A DNA stretch of 24,882 nucleotides from JANMEX01 sp043776635 (GCA_043776635.1 JAYVRA010000060.1:1-24882); one strand, 5' to 3'; shown: positions 1-7,388, numbered from the stretch's first letter. Notes: generated by a model from the letters alone, not told the origin. A program made the numbers and translations.

Positions 1-99
1 TTGATTGTGCCGATTGCGATGGAAGAAAAGCTACGCTTCGCCATCCGCGAAGGCGGCCGCACCGTCGGTGCCGGTATTGTGGCGAATATATTGGCTTAA
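1..99 (+). CDS. tuf: Elongation factor Tu, C-terminal fragment (cut by window edge)
   Basis: The first 32 codons read in frame as the conserved C-terminal end of EF-Tu: a beta-strand segment beginning IVPIAMEEKLRFAIREGG, then RTVGAGIV and a short tail before TAA. EF-Tu is the GTPase that brings aminoacyl-tRNA to the ribosome; only the end of its domain 3 is visible. It lies 107 nt upstream of rpsJ on the same strand, matching the fus-tuf-rpsJ order common in alphaproteobacteria. The final residues are ANILA rather than the frequent VAKIIE-type ending, which is ordinary variation. Whether the upstream gene is intact cannot be seen. Confidence 0.93.
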   Translation: MIVPIAMEEKLRFAIREGGRTVGAGIVANILA

Positions 100-121
100 C
101 TAGAACAGTCAGTTTGAAACC

Positions 122-144
122 GGAGAGGCGAAAGTCGCCTCTCC
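122..144 (+). promoter_or_regulatory. Perfect 10-bp hairpin in the tuf-rpsJ leader
   Basis: Bases 122-131 pair perfectly with 135-144 around a 3-nt loop (or 9 bp with 5 nt). The stem is GC-rich and lies 63 nt before the rpsJ start. No T-run follows, so it does not look like a complete intrinsic terminator. It could be an mRNA processing site, a tuf 3' end stabiliser, or part of a ribosomal-protein-binding leader for the S10 block. The pairing is seen directly; the role is inference. Confidence 0.55.
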
Positions 145-206
145 AGGTCAGTCTGGAAATTCAAGGCGGCAGGAAAAAGCCTCGCAGCCGATGAAGGAAA
201 AAAAGA

Positions 207-515
207 ATGAGCGGTCAAAATATCCGCATTCGCCTTAAGGCGTTTGACCACCGGATCCTGGATGCATCGACACGGGAAATCGTATCGACAGCCAAGCGTA
301 CCGGCGCGAGCGTGCGTGGCCCTGTGCCACTTCCGACGCGTATCGAAAAATTTACTGTAAACCGGTCTCCTCACATTGATAAGAAGAGCCGCGAGCAGTT
401 TGAAATGCGCACGCACAAGCGACTGCTTGATATTGTTGACCCGACACCACAAACCGTGGACGCGCTGATGAAGCTCGACCTCGCTGCTGGTGTTGATGTC
501 GAAATCAAGCTGTAA
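207..515 (+). CDS. rpsJ: 30S ribosomal protein S10
   Basis: 102 aa, the normal length for S10 (also known as NusE). The N-terminus QNIRIRLKAFDHRILD and the segment GPVPLPTRIEKFTVNRSPH are family signatures, and the C-terminus (VDALMKLDLAAGVDVEIKL) is complete. S10 sits in the 30S head and also acts with NusB in transcription antitermination. It opens the S10 block, followed after 26 nt by rplC, which is the universal order. The AAGGAA-rich stretch just upstream serves as the ribosome binding site. Nothing is unusual in the protein. Confidence 0.98.
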   Translation: MSGQNIRIRLKAFDHRILDASTREIVSTAKRTGASVRGPVPLPTRIEKFTVNRSPHIDKKSREQFEMRTHKRLLDIVDPTPQTVDALMKLDLAAGVDVEIKL

Positions 516-541
516 AGCCGGCGGGACGGAAGGACGAACCG

Positions 542-1276
542 ATGCGTTCAGGTGTAATTGCACAAAAGCTGGGCATGACCCGCGTCTATACAGATGCCGG
601 TGAACATGTGCCAGTGACAGTACTCCGTATGGAGAACTGCCAGGTCGTGGCTCAGCGGACTGACGAGAAGAACGGCTACACAGCCGTTCAACTCGGTGTT
701 GGTCTTGCGAAGGTCAAAAATGTAACTCAGGCCGAGCGTGGTCACTTTGCAAAGGCTTCCGTTGAAGCCAAGTCAAAGGTAGCTGAGTTTCGCGTAAGCC
801 TCGATAATATGATCGATGTCGGCGCTGAAATCACAGCTGAGCATTATGTAGCGGGACAGAAAATCGATGTGACGGGTACGTCTGTCGGTAAAGGTTTCCA
901 GGGTGTCATGAAGCGCCACAATTTTGGTGGCCATCGTGCAACACATGGTAACTCTGTAACTCATCGTTCGCATGGTTCGACTGGACAGCGTCAGGATCCG
1001 GGTAAGGTTTTCAAGGGTAAGAAAATGGCCGGCCACATGGGTGATACCCGCGTGACTACCCAAAACCTTGAAGTATTCTCCACCGATCTTGATCGCGGTT
1101 TGATCTTGGTTAAGGGCGCTGTGCCCGGTTCAAAGGGTGCGTGGATTTTGGTTCGTGATGCTGTGAAGTATCCTGTTCCTGCCAATGCTCCCAAGCCAGC
1201 TGGCTTCCGCAAGTCTGCGGTTGCTGAAGTTGAAGCACCGGTCGTTGAAGCACCAGCTGTTGAAGGGGCCGAATAA
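542..1276 (+). CDS. rplC: 50S ribosomal protein L3
   Basis: 244 aa. It starts MRSGVIAQKLGMTRVY and carries the conserved central loop GSTGQRQDPGKVFKGKKMAGHMG, which reaches toward the peptidyl-transferase centre; its glutamine is the residue methylated by PrmB in E. coli. L3 is an early assembly protein of the 50S subunit. Compared with the E. coli protein (about 209 aa) it has a C-terminal extension of roughly 30 residues rich in Ala, Val, Pro and Glu, with a repeated VEAP-type unit. Such tails occur in other alphaproteobacteria. Its TAA stop shares one base with the rplD ATG, which suggests translational coupling. Confidence 0.98.
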   Translation: MRSGVIAQKLGMTRVYTDAGEHVPVTVLRMENCQVVAQRTDEKNGYTAVQLGVGLAKVKNVTQAERGHFAKASVEAKSKVAEFRVSLDNMIDVGAEITAEHYVAGQKIDVTGTSVGKGFQGVMKRHNFGGHRATHGNSVTHRSHGSTGQRQDPGKVFKGKKMAGHMGDTRVTTQNLEVFSTDLDRGLILVKGAVPGSKGAWILVRDAVKYPVPANAPKPAGFRKSAVAEVEAPVVEAPAVEGAE

Positions 1277-1896
1277 TGGATATCAAGATTACGACCCTGG
1301 ACGGCGGCGATGCTGGCAATTTAGTGCTTGCTGATGCGATCTTTGGTCTTCAGCCACGCGAAGATATTCTTCAGCGCATGGTTCGTTACCAACTATCCAA
1401 GCGCCAGTCTGGCAACCATAAGGCACTCGGCCGCGCGGAAGTTTCCCGTACCGGCAAAAAGATGTACAAGCAGAAGGGTACGGGCGGCGCCCGACATCAC
1501 TCTGCACGCGCTCCACAGTTTCGTGGTGGTGGTAAGGCTCATGGCCCGGTTGTTCGAAGCCATGCTCATGATCTGCCAAAGAAAGTTCGCGCTCTTGCAT
1601 TGCGCCATGCTTTATCTGCCAAAGTTCAGTCATCCGATCTGATCATCATCGATCAGTTGGTAGCGGCTGATGCTAAGACAAAGTCATTGGTGACACGCTT
1701 CGAAAAGTTGGGTTTGACCAACGCGCTGATGATCTCGGGTGCGGAAGTTGATGCAAACTTCGGTTTGGCTGCGGCTAACATTCCAAACATCGACGTGTTG
1801 CCGGTTCAAGGCATCAACGTTTACGACATCCTGCGTCGCGGCAAGCTCGTCTTGACCAAGGCAGCAATCGAAGCTCTGGAGGAGCGGTTCAAATGA
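1276..1896 (+). CDS. rplD: 50S ribosomal protein L4
   Basis: 206 aa, a normal L4 length. The basic loop RTGKKMYKQKGTGGARHHSARAPQFRGGGKAHGP is the conserved extension that lines the peptide exit tunnel, and the alpha/beta domain follows. In E. coli L4 also represses its own S10 operon through the leader RNA; whether that happens here is unknown. The ATG overlaps the rplC stop by one base, and the gene end overlaps the rplW start in an ATGA arrangement, so rplC-rplD-rplW are probably translationally coupled. Confidence 0.98.
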   Translation: MDIKITTLDGGDAGNLVLADAIFGLQPREDILQRMVRYQLSKRQSGNHKALGRAEVSRTGKKMYKQKGTGGARHHSARAPQFRGGGKAHGPVVRSHAHDLPKKVRALALRHALSAKVQSSDLIIIDQLVAADAKTKSLVTRFEKLGLTNALMISGAEVDANFGLAAANIPNIDVLPVQGINVYDILRRGKLVLTKAAIEALEERFK

Positions 1897-2186
1897 CTGA
1901 TCTTCGCCACTACGATGTGATTGTATCTCCGGTCATCACAGAAAAGTCCACTATGGTTTCTGAACACAACCAAGTTGTTTTCAAAGTTGCTCCAAAGGCA
2001 ACGAAGCCGGAAATCAAGGCTGCGGTAGAAGCGCTGTTTGGCGTGAAAGTTACGGCCGTTAACACGCTTGTCCGTAAGGGCAAGACGAAGCGCTTCCGCG
2101 GTACAGTCGGTAAGCAGAGCGACGTCAAGAAGGCTATCGTGACATTGGCTGAAGGCCAGTCAATCGATGTCTCGACCGGTCTCTAA
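1893..2186 (+). CDS. rplW: 50S ribosomal protein L23
   Basis: 97 aa, usual for L23. The conserved elements are YDVIVSPVITEKSTMVSE near the N-terminus and the basic turn VNTLVRKGKTKRFRG. L23 lies at the exit of the nascent-chain tunnel and forms the docking site for trigger factor and the signal recognition particle. The ATG overlaps the last bases of rplD by 4 nt; rplB follows after a 20-nt gap that contains a GAGGA-type binding site. Confidence 0.98.
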   Translation: MTDLRHYDVIVSPVITEKSTMVSEHNQVVFKVAPKATKPEIKAAVEALFGVKVTAVNTLVRKGKTKRFRGTVGKQSDVKKAIVTLAEGQSIDVSTGL

Positions 2187-2206
2187 GGGGCGTTGAGGAC
2201 AGAAAA

Positions 2207-3034
2207 ATGGCATTAAAAAAGTATAAGCCAACTACCCCCGGTCAGCGTCAGCTGGTGCTTGTTGACCGTTCAGAGCTCTACAAGGGCAAGCCGGTTAAGA
2301 TTCTCACTGAAGGCAAGTCCTCAAAGGGTGGTCGTAACAATACCGGTCGTATTACGATGCGGTATCAGGGCGGTGGTCATAAGCAGACCTATCGGCTGGT
2401 AGATTTTAAGCGTCGCAAGCTTGATGTTGCTGCGGTTGTCGAACGTTTGGAATATGATCCGAACCGTTCGGCATTCATTGCGCTCATCAAGTATGCTGAC
2501 GGCGTGTTGTCTTACATTATTGCTCCTCAGCGTTTGGCTGTTGGCGATAGCGTTATCTCGTCGCTTTCAGCAGACGTGAAGCCGGGCAATGCCATGCAAC
2601 TCCAGTCAATTCCAGTTGGCACGATTGTGCACAACGTTGAATTGAAGCCTGAAAAGGGTGGTCAGGTTGCCCGTTCAGCTGGCGCGTATGCGCAAGTTGT
2701 AGGTCGCGATCAGGGCATGGTTATTCTGCGCCTCAATTCTGGCGAACAGCGTTTGGTGCAGGGCACTTGTTTTGCAACAGTTGGCGCTGTGTCCAACGCC
2801 GATCATGCTAACCGTTCGCTCGGTAAGGCCGGTCGTAACGTATGGCTTGGCAAGCGTCCTGGTGTTCGCGGTGTCGCGATGAACCCTGTTGACCATCCAC
2901 ATGGCGGCGGTGAAGGCCGTACATCAGGTGGTCGTCATCCGGTTACTCCATGGGGCAAGCCGACTAAGGGCAAGAAGACACGCTCTAACAAGTCGACCGA
3001 TAAGTTTATCATGCGCTCGCGTCATAAGCGCTAA
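2207..3034 (+). CDS. rplB: 50S ribosomal protein L2
   Basis: 275 aa, normal for L2. The N-terminal RNA-binding part carries GRNNTGRITMRYQGGGHKQ. The C-terminal part carries AMNPVDHPHGGGEGRTSGGRHPVTPWGKPTKG, which contains the conserved histidine near the peptidyl-transferase centre. L2 binds domain IV of 23S rRNA and is needed for subunit association. The gene is tightly followed by rpsS (21 nt). The codon pattern matches its neighbours, and no insertion or truncation is seen. Confidence 0.98.
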   Translation: MALKKYKPTTPGQRQLVLVDRSELYKGKPVKILTEGKSSKGGRNNTGRITMRYQGGGHKQTYRLVDFKRRKLDVAAVVERLEYDPNRSAFIALIKYADGVLSYIIAPQRLAVGDSVISSLSADVKPGNAMQLQSIPVGTIVHNVELKPEKGGQVARSAGAYAQVVGRDQGMVILRLNSGEQRLVQGTCFATVGAVSNADHANRSLGKAGRNVWLGKRPGVRGVAMNPVDHPHGGGEGRTSGGRHPVTPWGKPTKGKKTRSNKSTDKFIMRSRHKR

Positions 3035-3055
3035 GTTTTAGAAGAGGAAGCTCAA

Positions 3056-3334
3056 GTGGCTCGTTCAGTTTGGAAGGGACCGTTTATTGATGGTTATCTT
3101 CTCAAGAAGGCTGAGAAGGTGCGCAGTGGCGGACGTAGTGAGGTCATAAAGATCTGGAGCCGTCGCTCCACGATCTTGCCGCAATTTATCGGCTTGACCT
3201 TTGGCGTTCACAACGGCAACAAGCACATCCCGGTGTCAGTGTCCGAAGAAATGATTGGACACAAGTTCGGTGAATTTGCTCCGACCCGTACCTATTATGG
3301 TCACGGCGCGGACAAGAAGGCGAAGAGGAAGTAA
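3056..3334 (+). CDS. rpsS: 30S ribosomal protein S19 (GTG start)
   Basis: 92 aa, full length for S19. It starts at GTG, 7 nt after a GAGGA ribosome binding site; the predicted N-terminus MARSVWKGPFIDGYLLKKAE matches the family exactly, so the GTG is well supported. Other signatures are WSRRSTILPQFIGLTFGVHNG and the C-terminal GEFAPTRTYYGHGADKKAKRK. S19 sits in the 30S head with S13 and contacts the A-site tRNA region. The gene is separated from rplV by a single base. Confidence 0.98.
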   Translation: MARSVWKGPFIDGYLLKKAEKVRSGGRSEVIKIWSRRSTILPQFIGLTFGVHNGNKHIPVSVSEEMIGHKFGEFAPTRTYYGHGADKKAKRK

Positions 3335-3335
3335 T

Positions 3336-3725
3336 ATGAGCAAGGCCAAGGCCGAGCGCGCGCTCAAGGATAACGAGGCACAAGCTGTTGCCCGTACCAT
3401 CCGTGTTAGTCCGCAGAAGCTCAATCTCGTTGCCGCGATGATCCGTGGTAAGAAGGTTTCGGCAGCACTCGCTGACTTGACCTTCTCACGCAAGCGTATT
3501 TCCGACACTGTGAAGAAAACACTTGAATCTGCGATTGCTAACGCAGAGAACAACCACAGCCTTGATGTGGATTCTTTGATTGTTGCTGAAGCTTTCGTTG
3601 GCAAGTCAATTGTAATGAAGCGTTTTCACGCTCGCGGTCGCGGTCGTGCAAGCCGTGTTGAGAAGCCGTTTTCACATTTGACCATTGTCGTGCGCGAAGT
3701 TGCCGCCAAAGGGGAGGCCGCATAA
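3336..3725 (+). CDS. rplV: 50S ribosomal protein L22
   Basis: 129 aa. The start is the ATG at 3336 (MSKAKAERALKDNEAQ), one base after the rpsS stop. An in-frame ATG at 3255 would add 27 residues that lie entirely inside rpsS and do not resemble L22, so it is rejected. L22 lines the exit tunnel with its beta-hairpin; the region MKRFHARGRGRASRVEKPFSHLTIVV is the conserved hairpin and C-terminal strand. The stop overlaps the rpsC ATG by one base. Confidence 0.97.
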   Translation: MSKAKAERALKDNEAQAVARTIRVSPQKLNLVAAMIRGKKVSAALADLTFSRKRISDTVKKTLESAIANAENNHSLDVDSLIVAEAFVGKSIVMKRFHARGRGRASRVEKPFSHLTIVVREVAAKGEAA

Positions 3726-4432
3726 TGGGTCAGAAGATTAATCCAATTGGTTTTCGCCTCGGCATAAACCGGACTTGGGATTCACGTTGGTATGCCAACA
3801 CCGGCGAATATGGCGTACTTCTTCATCAAGATTTAAAGATGCGCGACATGTTAATGTCTGAATTGAAGCAGGCCGGAATCTCTAAGGTTGTTATTGAACG
3901 ACCTCACAAGAAATGCCGCGTTTCTATTCATGCAGCACGTCCCGGTCTGATCATTGGTAAAAAAGGCGCGGATATCGAAAAGCTCCGTAAACGCCTCGCC
4001 GATATGACAAGTGCTGATACGACCTTGAACATTGTTGAAGTTCGTAAGCCTGAAGTTGATGCAATACTGATCGCTCAGTCGATTGCTCAGCAATTGGAAC
4101 GCCGCGTTGCGTTCCGCCGTGCCATGAAGCGTGCTGTTCAGTCGGCCATGCGTCTTGGCGCTGAGGGCATTCGTATAAACTGCGGCGGTCGTTTGGGTGG
4201 CGCGGAAATTGCGCGTATGGAATGGTATCGCGAAGGTCGCGTTCCGTTGCACACATTGCGTGCAGATATTGATTATGGTCGTGCGGAAGCATCGACAGCG
4301 TATGGCATCTGCGGTGTCAAGGTTTGGGTGTTCAAGGGTGAAATCCTTGAGCATGATCCAATGGCATCAGAACGCCGCGCTGTTGAGGGCGATGCTCAGG
4401 GCAATAATTCGCGTCGTCGCGAACACGCCTGA
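3725..4432 (+). CDS. rpsC: 30S ribosomal protein S3
   Basis: 235 aa, normal for S3. The N-terminus is MGQKINPIGFRLGINRTWDSRWYA. A KH-type RNA-binding motif with its GKKG loop lies in ARPGLIIGKKGADIEKLRKR (about residues 74-93). The C-terminal domain has RINCGGRLGGAEIARMEWYREGRVPLHTLRADIDYG. S3 forms part of the mRNA entry channel and helicase site of the 30S subunit. The last residues are a variable charged tail. A 25-nt gap leads to rplP. Confidence 0.98.
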   Translation: MGQKINPIGFRLGINRTWDSRWYANTGEYGVLLHQDLKMRDMLMSELKQAGISKVVIERPHKKCRVSIHAARPGLIIGKKGADIEKLRKRLADMTSADTTLNIVEVRKPEVDAILIAQSIAQQLERRVAFRRAMKRAVQSAMRLGAEGIRINCGGRLGGAEIARMEWYREGRVPLHTLRADIDYGRAEASTAYGICGVKVWVFKGEILEHDPMASERRAVEGDAQGNNSRRREHA

Positions 4433-4457
4433 CCTTTGGAATTTGGAGTGAATTAAA

Positions 4458-4871
4458 ATGTTGTCACCGAAACGCACCAAGTTTCGCAAGCAATTCAAGG
4501 GTCGCATTCATGGCACAGCCAAGGGTGGAACCAACTTGGATTTCGGCGAATTCGGTCTGAAGGCTTTGGAACCTGATCGGGTTAACGCTCGTCAAATCGA
4601 AGCTGCTCGCCGTGCGATTACGCGTCAAATGAAGCGTGCCGGTCGTGTGTGGATCCGTGTTTTCCCGGATTTGCCAGTGTCGAAGAAGCCTACTGAAGTG
4701 CGTATGGGTAAGGGCAAGGGTTCTATTGAATATTGGGCAGCGCGGGTACATCCGGGCCGCATCATGTTCGAAATCGGTGGTGTTTCGGAAGAAATCGCCC
4801 GCGAGGCATTGCGCCTTGGTGCGGCAAAACTTTCGGTTCGCACACGTTTCGTTCAACGTATTGCTGAATAA
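4458..4871 (+). CDS. rplP: 50S ribosomal protein L16
   Basis: 137 aa, normal for L16. Signatures are MLSPKRTKFRKQFKGR, the segment RVWIRVFPDLPVSKKPTEVRMGKGKGSIEYWAARVHPGR and the C-terminal EALRLGAAKLSVRTRFV. L16 organises the A-site region of the 50S subunit and joins late in assembly. The conserved VRMGKGKG segment contains the arginine that is hydroxylated in E. coli. The gene sits between rpsC and rpmC in the universal order, 10 nt before rpmC. Confidence 0.98.
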   Translation: MLSPKRTKFRKQFKGRIHGTAKGGTNLDFGEFGLKALEPDRVNARQIEAARRAITRQMKRAGRVWIRVFPDLPVSKKPTEVRMGKGKGSIEYWAARVHPGRIMFEIGGVSEEIAREALRLGAAKLSVRTRFVQRIAE

Positions 4872-4881
4872 GGAGCGCGCC

Positions 4882-5082
4882 ATGAAATCGTCAGACGTAA
4901 AGGCAATGACCGCAGACCAATTGGTTGATCAATTGGGCAGCCTGAAGAAGGAGCAGTTTAATCTGCGCTTCCAAAAGGCAACCGGTCAGCTCGAAAAAAC
5001 CGCTCGTGTCAAGGAAGTACGCCGTGACATCGCCCGCATCAAGACTATCGCCCGCCAGAAGGCGGCCGTAGCCAAGGCTTAA
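4882..5082 (+). CDS. rpmC: 50S ribosomal protein L29
   Basis: 66 aa, the standard L29 size, starting MKSSDVKAMTADQLVDQLGSLKKEQ with an AGGAGCG ribosome binding site just upstream. The fold is two antiparallel helices; the conserved FNLRFQKATGQLEKTARVKEVRRDIARIKTI spans the turn and second helix. L29 lies at the tunnel exit beside L23. An in-frame ATG at 4636 would place a long false N-terminus inside rplP and is not used. The tail is Ala/Lys-rich. Confidence 0.97.
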   Translation: MKSSDVKAMTADQLVDQLGSLKKEQFNLRFQKATGQLEKTARVKEVRRDIARIKTIARQKAAVAKA

Positions 5083-5092
5083 AGGAACTATC

Positions 5093-5335
5093 ATGCCGAA
5101 GCGTATTCTGCAGGGTGTTGTCGTCAGCGACAAAAGTGAAAAAACTGTTGTGGTTAAGGTTGAGCGTCGTTTTGCCCATCCTCAATTGCAAAAAACTGTT
5201 CGCCGTTCGAAGAAATATAAGGCACACGACGAAACCAATCATTTCAAGACTGGTGATGTCGTATCGATTGAAGAATCGGCCCCGATTTCTAAGGATAAGC
5301 GCTGGGTCGTTCTAAACGCCGACGCAGCAAAGTAA
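5093..5335 (+). CDS. rpsQ: 30S ribosomal protein S17
   Basis: 80 aa, usual for S17. The OB-fold signature reads MPKRILQGVVVSDKSEKTVVVKVERRFAHPQLQKTVRRSKKYKAHDE, followed by FKTGDVVSIEESAPISKDKRWVV. S17 is a primary 16S rRNA-binding protein. It closes the S10 block; the 69-nt gap after it is larger than those around it and coincides with the S10/spc boundary known from E. coli. Confidence 0.98.
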   Translation: MPKRILQGVVVSDKSEKTVVVKVERRFAHPQLQKTVRRSKKYKAHDETNHFKTGDVVSIEESAPISKDKRWVVLNADAAK

Positions 5336-5352
5336 CTATAGACATGTCAAAC

Positions 5353-5380
5353 CGGGACTGTGCTGCCTTAGCCAGCCCCG
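5353..5380 (+). promoter_or_regulatory. Candidate RNA hairpin at the S10/spc boundary
   Basis: In the 69-nt rpsQ-rplN gap, bases 5353-5356 can pair with 5377-5380 and bases 5362-5365 with 5373-5376. This gives one bulged stem with a 7-nt loop. An A-rich run, not a T-run, follows, so it is not a standard terminator. It may be a leader element for the rplN-led genes or have no role. Pairing is by eye only. Confidence 0.35.
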
Positions 5381-5404
5381 ACAGATAGAAAAAGGCGGCC
5401 TGTC

Positions 5405-5773
5405 ATGATTCAGATGCAAACCAACCTCGATGTGGCGGATAACTCCGGCGCGCGTCGTGTTATGTGCATCAAGGTGCTAGGCGGTTCCAAGCGGCGTTAT
5501 GCTCACGTTGGCGACATTATTGTTGTGTCGATCAAAGAAGCTATCCCGCGCGGCCGCGTAAAAAAGGGTGATGTCATGAAGGCGGTCGTTGTACGTACCG
5601 CTAAAGACATTCGCCGGCAGGACGGGAGCGTTATTCGTTTTGATAACAACGCTGCCGTTTTGATTGATAACAAAAAAGAACCCATTGGCACGCGTATCTT
5701 CGGGCCGGTTCCACGCGAGCTTCGCGCGAAGAACCACATGAAGATCATCTCGCTCGCCCCTGAAGTTCTTTAA
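5405..5773 (+). CDS. rplN: 50S ribosomal protein L14
   Basis: 122 aa, the invariant L14 length. It starts MIQMQTNLDVADNSGARRVMCIKVLGGSKRRYAHVGDIIVVSIKEA and ends VPRELRAKNHMKIISLAPEVL, both diagnostic. L14 lies at the subunit interface, where it helps form bridges to the 30S subunit and binds the silencing factor RsfS. It is the first gene of the spc block. Its stop codon is embedded in the rplX ribosome binding site. Confidence 0.98.
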   Translation: MIQMQTNLDVADNSGARRVMCIKVLGGSKRRYAHVGDIIVVSIKEAIPRGRVKKGDVMKAVVVRTAKDIRRQDGSVIRFDNNAAVLIDNKKEPIGTRIFGPVPRELRAKNHMKIISLAPEVL

Positions 5774-5785
5774 GGAGAGGCGCTC

Positions 5786-6097
5786 GTGAACAAGATTCGC
5801 AAAGGCGACAAGGTCGTCGTACTTGCTGGCCGCGACAAGGGTCGTACCGGTGAAGTCATCACTGTGATGCCAAAGGAAGACACAGCGCTCGTGCGCGGTG
5901 TTAACCTCGTAAAGCGCCATCAGCGCCAGTCACAAACGCAGGAGGCCGGTATCATCTCGAAAGAGGCGCCGATCAACCTGTCCAATGTTAGTGTTCTTGA
6001 TCCCAAGGATGGCAAGGCGACTCGCGTCGGCTTCGAAGTTCGTGAAGGCAAGAAGGTCCGCGTGGCCAAGCGTTCGGGAGCCTTGATAGATGGCTGA
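5786..6097 (+). CDS. rplX: 50S ribosomal protein L24 (GTG start)
   Basis: 103 aa, normal for L24. It starts at GTG after an AGGAGAGG ribosome binding site. The KOW motif is at the N-terminus (IRKGDKVVVLAGRDKGRTGEV), followed by VNLVKRHQRQSQTQEAGI and KATRVGFEVREGKKVRVAKRSG. L24 starts 50S assembly by binding the 5' end of 23S rRNA. Its last 8 bases overlap the start of rplE, so these two genes are probably translationally coupled. Confidence 0.98.
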   Translation: MNKIRKGDKVVVLAGRDKGRTGEVITVMPKEDTALVRGVNLVKRHQRQSQTQEAGIISKEAPINLSNVSVLDPKDGKATRVGFEVREGKKVRVAKRSGALIDG

Positions 6098-6647
6098 GAT
6101 CAGTAATTTGCCTCGTTTCAAGCAGATGTATAACGAAGTCATTCGTAAAACTATGCTCGAACAGTTTAAGTATGCCAACGAAATGGAAATCCCACGGATT
6201 ACCAAAGTTGTTTTGAACATGGGTGTCGGCGAAGCAACTGCCGACTCCAAGAAGCCTGCGATTGCTGCCGAGGATCTGTCCATGATCGCCGGTCAAAAAG
6301 CGGTTGTAACGCGCGCCCGCACGTCGATTGCGACGTTCAAGGTCCGTGAGGATATGCCGATTGGTACGAAGGTTACTCTTCGTGCGAACCGCATGTACGA
6401 ATTTTTGGACCGTTTTATCACGATTGCGCTACCGCGCGTTCGAGATTTTCGCGGTTTGAACGCAAAAAGCTTTGACGGGCGTGGTAACTTTGCTATGGGC
6501 CTCAAAGAACACATCGTGTTTCCGGAGATTAACTACGATAAGGTTGATCAGATCTGGGGCATGGACATCATCGTTTGTACGACTGCAAAGACGGATGACG
6601 AAGCCCGGGCATTGCTCAAGGCTTTTAATTTCCCTTTCCGGCAGTAA
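6090..6647 (+). CDS. rplE: 50S ribosomal protein L5
   Basis: 185 aa, normal for L5. Conserved parts are NEMEIPRITKVVLNMGVGEA, GQKAVVTRARTSIATFKVREDMPIGTKVTLRANRMYEFLDR and the C-terminal PEINYDKVDQIWGMDIIVCTTAKTDDEARALL. L5 binds 5S rRNA together with L18 and contacts the P-site tRNA. In E. coli the start of this cistron carries the S8-binding repressor site; whether one is present here was not tested. The overlap with rplX sets the start at 6090. Confidence 0.98.
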   Translation: MAEISNLPRFKQMYNEVIRKTMLEQFKYANEMEIPRITKVVLNMGVGEATADSKKPAIAAEDLSMIAGQKAVVTRARTSIATFKVREDMPIGTKVTLRANRMYEFLDRFITIALPRVRDFRGLNAKSFDGRGNFAMGLKEHIVFPEINYDKVDQIWGMDIIVCTTAKTDDEARALLKAFNFPFRQ

Positions 6648-6671
6648 CGGCAAGCAAAAGGATAAGTCGAT

Positions 6672-6977
6672 ATGGCGAAAACCAGCTCAGTCGAAAAGAA
6701 CAACCGTCGCATCGCTACAGTTAAGCGTCTTGCAACAAAGCGGTTGAAGCTCAAGACTATTATTATGACTCAATCTCTTCCGATTGATGAGCGTTTCAAG
6801 GCGCAATTGACGCTCACTGAATTGCCTCGTGACTCGGCAAAGGGCCGCATCCGCAACCGCTGTGAAGTAACAGGACGCCCGCGTGCTTATTATCGTAAGC
6901 TCAAGATGTCGCGTATTGCGCTTCGTGAACTTGGTTCGCTCGGACTTATTCCGGGCATCGTTAAGTCCAGCTGGTAA
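6672..6977 (+). CDS. rpsN: 30S ribosomal protein S14, zinc-independent type
   Basis: 101 aa, the long form of S14. It starts MAKTSSVEKNNRRIATVKRLA and ends in the conserved RNRCEVTGRPRAYYRKLKMSRIALRELGSLGLIPGIVKSSW. Only one cysteine is present (in RNRCEVTG), so the CxxC pairs of the zinc-binding short paralog are absent. S14 is part of the 30S head. A cell with only this form does not need zinc for S14, but a second copy elsewhere cannot be excluded. The gene lies in the expected place between rplE and rpsH. Confidence 0.98.
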   Translation: MAKTSSVEKNNRRIATVKRLATKRLKLKTIIMTQSLPIDERFKAQLTLTELPRDSAKGRIRNRCEVTGRPRAYYRKLKMSRIALRELGSLGLIPGIVKSSW

Positions 6978-6989
6978 GGGAGAGCCATT

Positions 6990-7388
6990 ATGTCAATGAC
7001 AGATCCGCTCGGCGATATGCTGACCCGCATCCGTAATGCTCTCGGCCGCAAGAAGTCCAAGGTGTCCACACCCGCTTCCAAGCTGCGAGCCCGTGTTCTC
7101 GATGTGATGAAGTCGGAAGGCTACATCCGTGATTATGCTCAAGTCGATTTCGACAATGGCAAATCAGAAATCGAGATTGAACTGAAGTACTTTGATGGTG
7201 CTCCGGTTATCCGTGAGATCAGCCGCGTTTCGAAGCCTGGCCGCCGCGTTTATGTGTCGGTCAAGTCTATTCCAAACGTAGCCAGCGGCCTTGGTATATC
7301 GATTTTGTCGACACCAAAGGGCGTTATGGCTGATCATGAAGCCCGTGAACAGAATGTCGGTGGCGAGATCCTGTGCCGCATCTTCTGA
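6990..7388 (+). CDS. rpsH: 30S ribosomal protein S8
   Basis: 132 aa, usual for S8. Signatures are MTDPLGDMLTRIRNALGRKKSKVSTPASKL, the central KYFDGAPVIREISRVSKPGRRVYV and the C-terminal GLGISILSTPKGVMADHEAREQNVGGEILCRIF. S8 is a primary 16S-binding protein of the platform and, in E. coli, the repressor of the spc operon. Two ATG codons lie 6 nt apart (6990 and 6996). The second gives the canonical MTDPLGD start, so the N-terminus is uncertain by two residues. Confidence 0.97.
   Translation: MSMTDPLGDMLTRIRNALGRKKSKVSTPASKLRARVLDVMKSEGYIRDYAQVDFDNGKSEIEIELKYFDGAPVIREISRVSKPGRRVYVSVKSIPNVASGLGISILSTPKGVMADHEAREQNVGGEILCRIF

Noticed and set aside
96..563. 155-aa minus-strand open frame over the tuf-rpsJ region
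   Set aside because: It runs antisense through rpsJ and its leader, has no family resemblance, and is explained by the codon pattern of the real gene.
1225..1273. Repeated GTTGAAGCACC-type units at the rplC 3' end
   Set aside because: They encode the Ala/Val/Pro/Glu-rich C-terminal tail of L3, which is ordinary low-complexity coding sequence in this lineage rather than a separate repeat element.
3851..4354. 167-aa minus-strand open frame inside rpsC
   Set aside because: Antisense to S3 with a composition typical of an antisense shadow; no recognisable domain.
4464..4883. 139-aa minus-strand open frame covering all of rplP
   Set aside because: Exact antisense of L16, no ribosome binding site or known motif.
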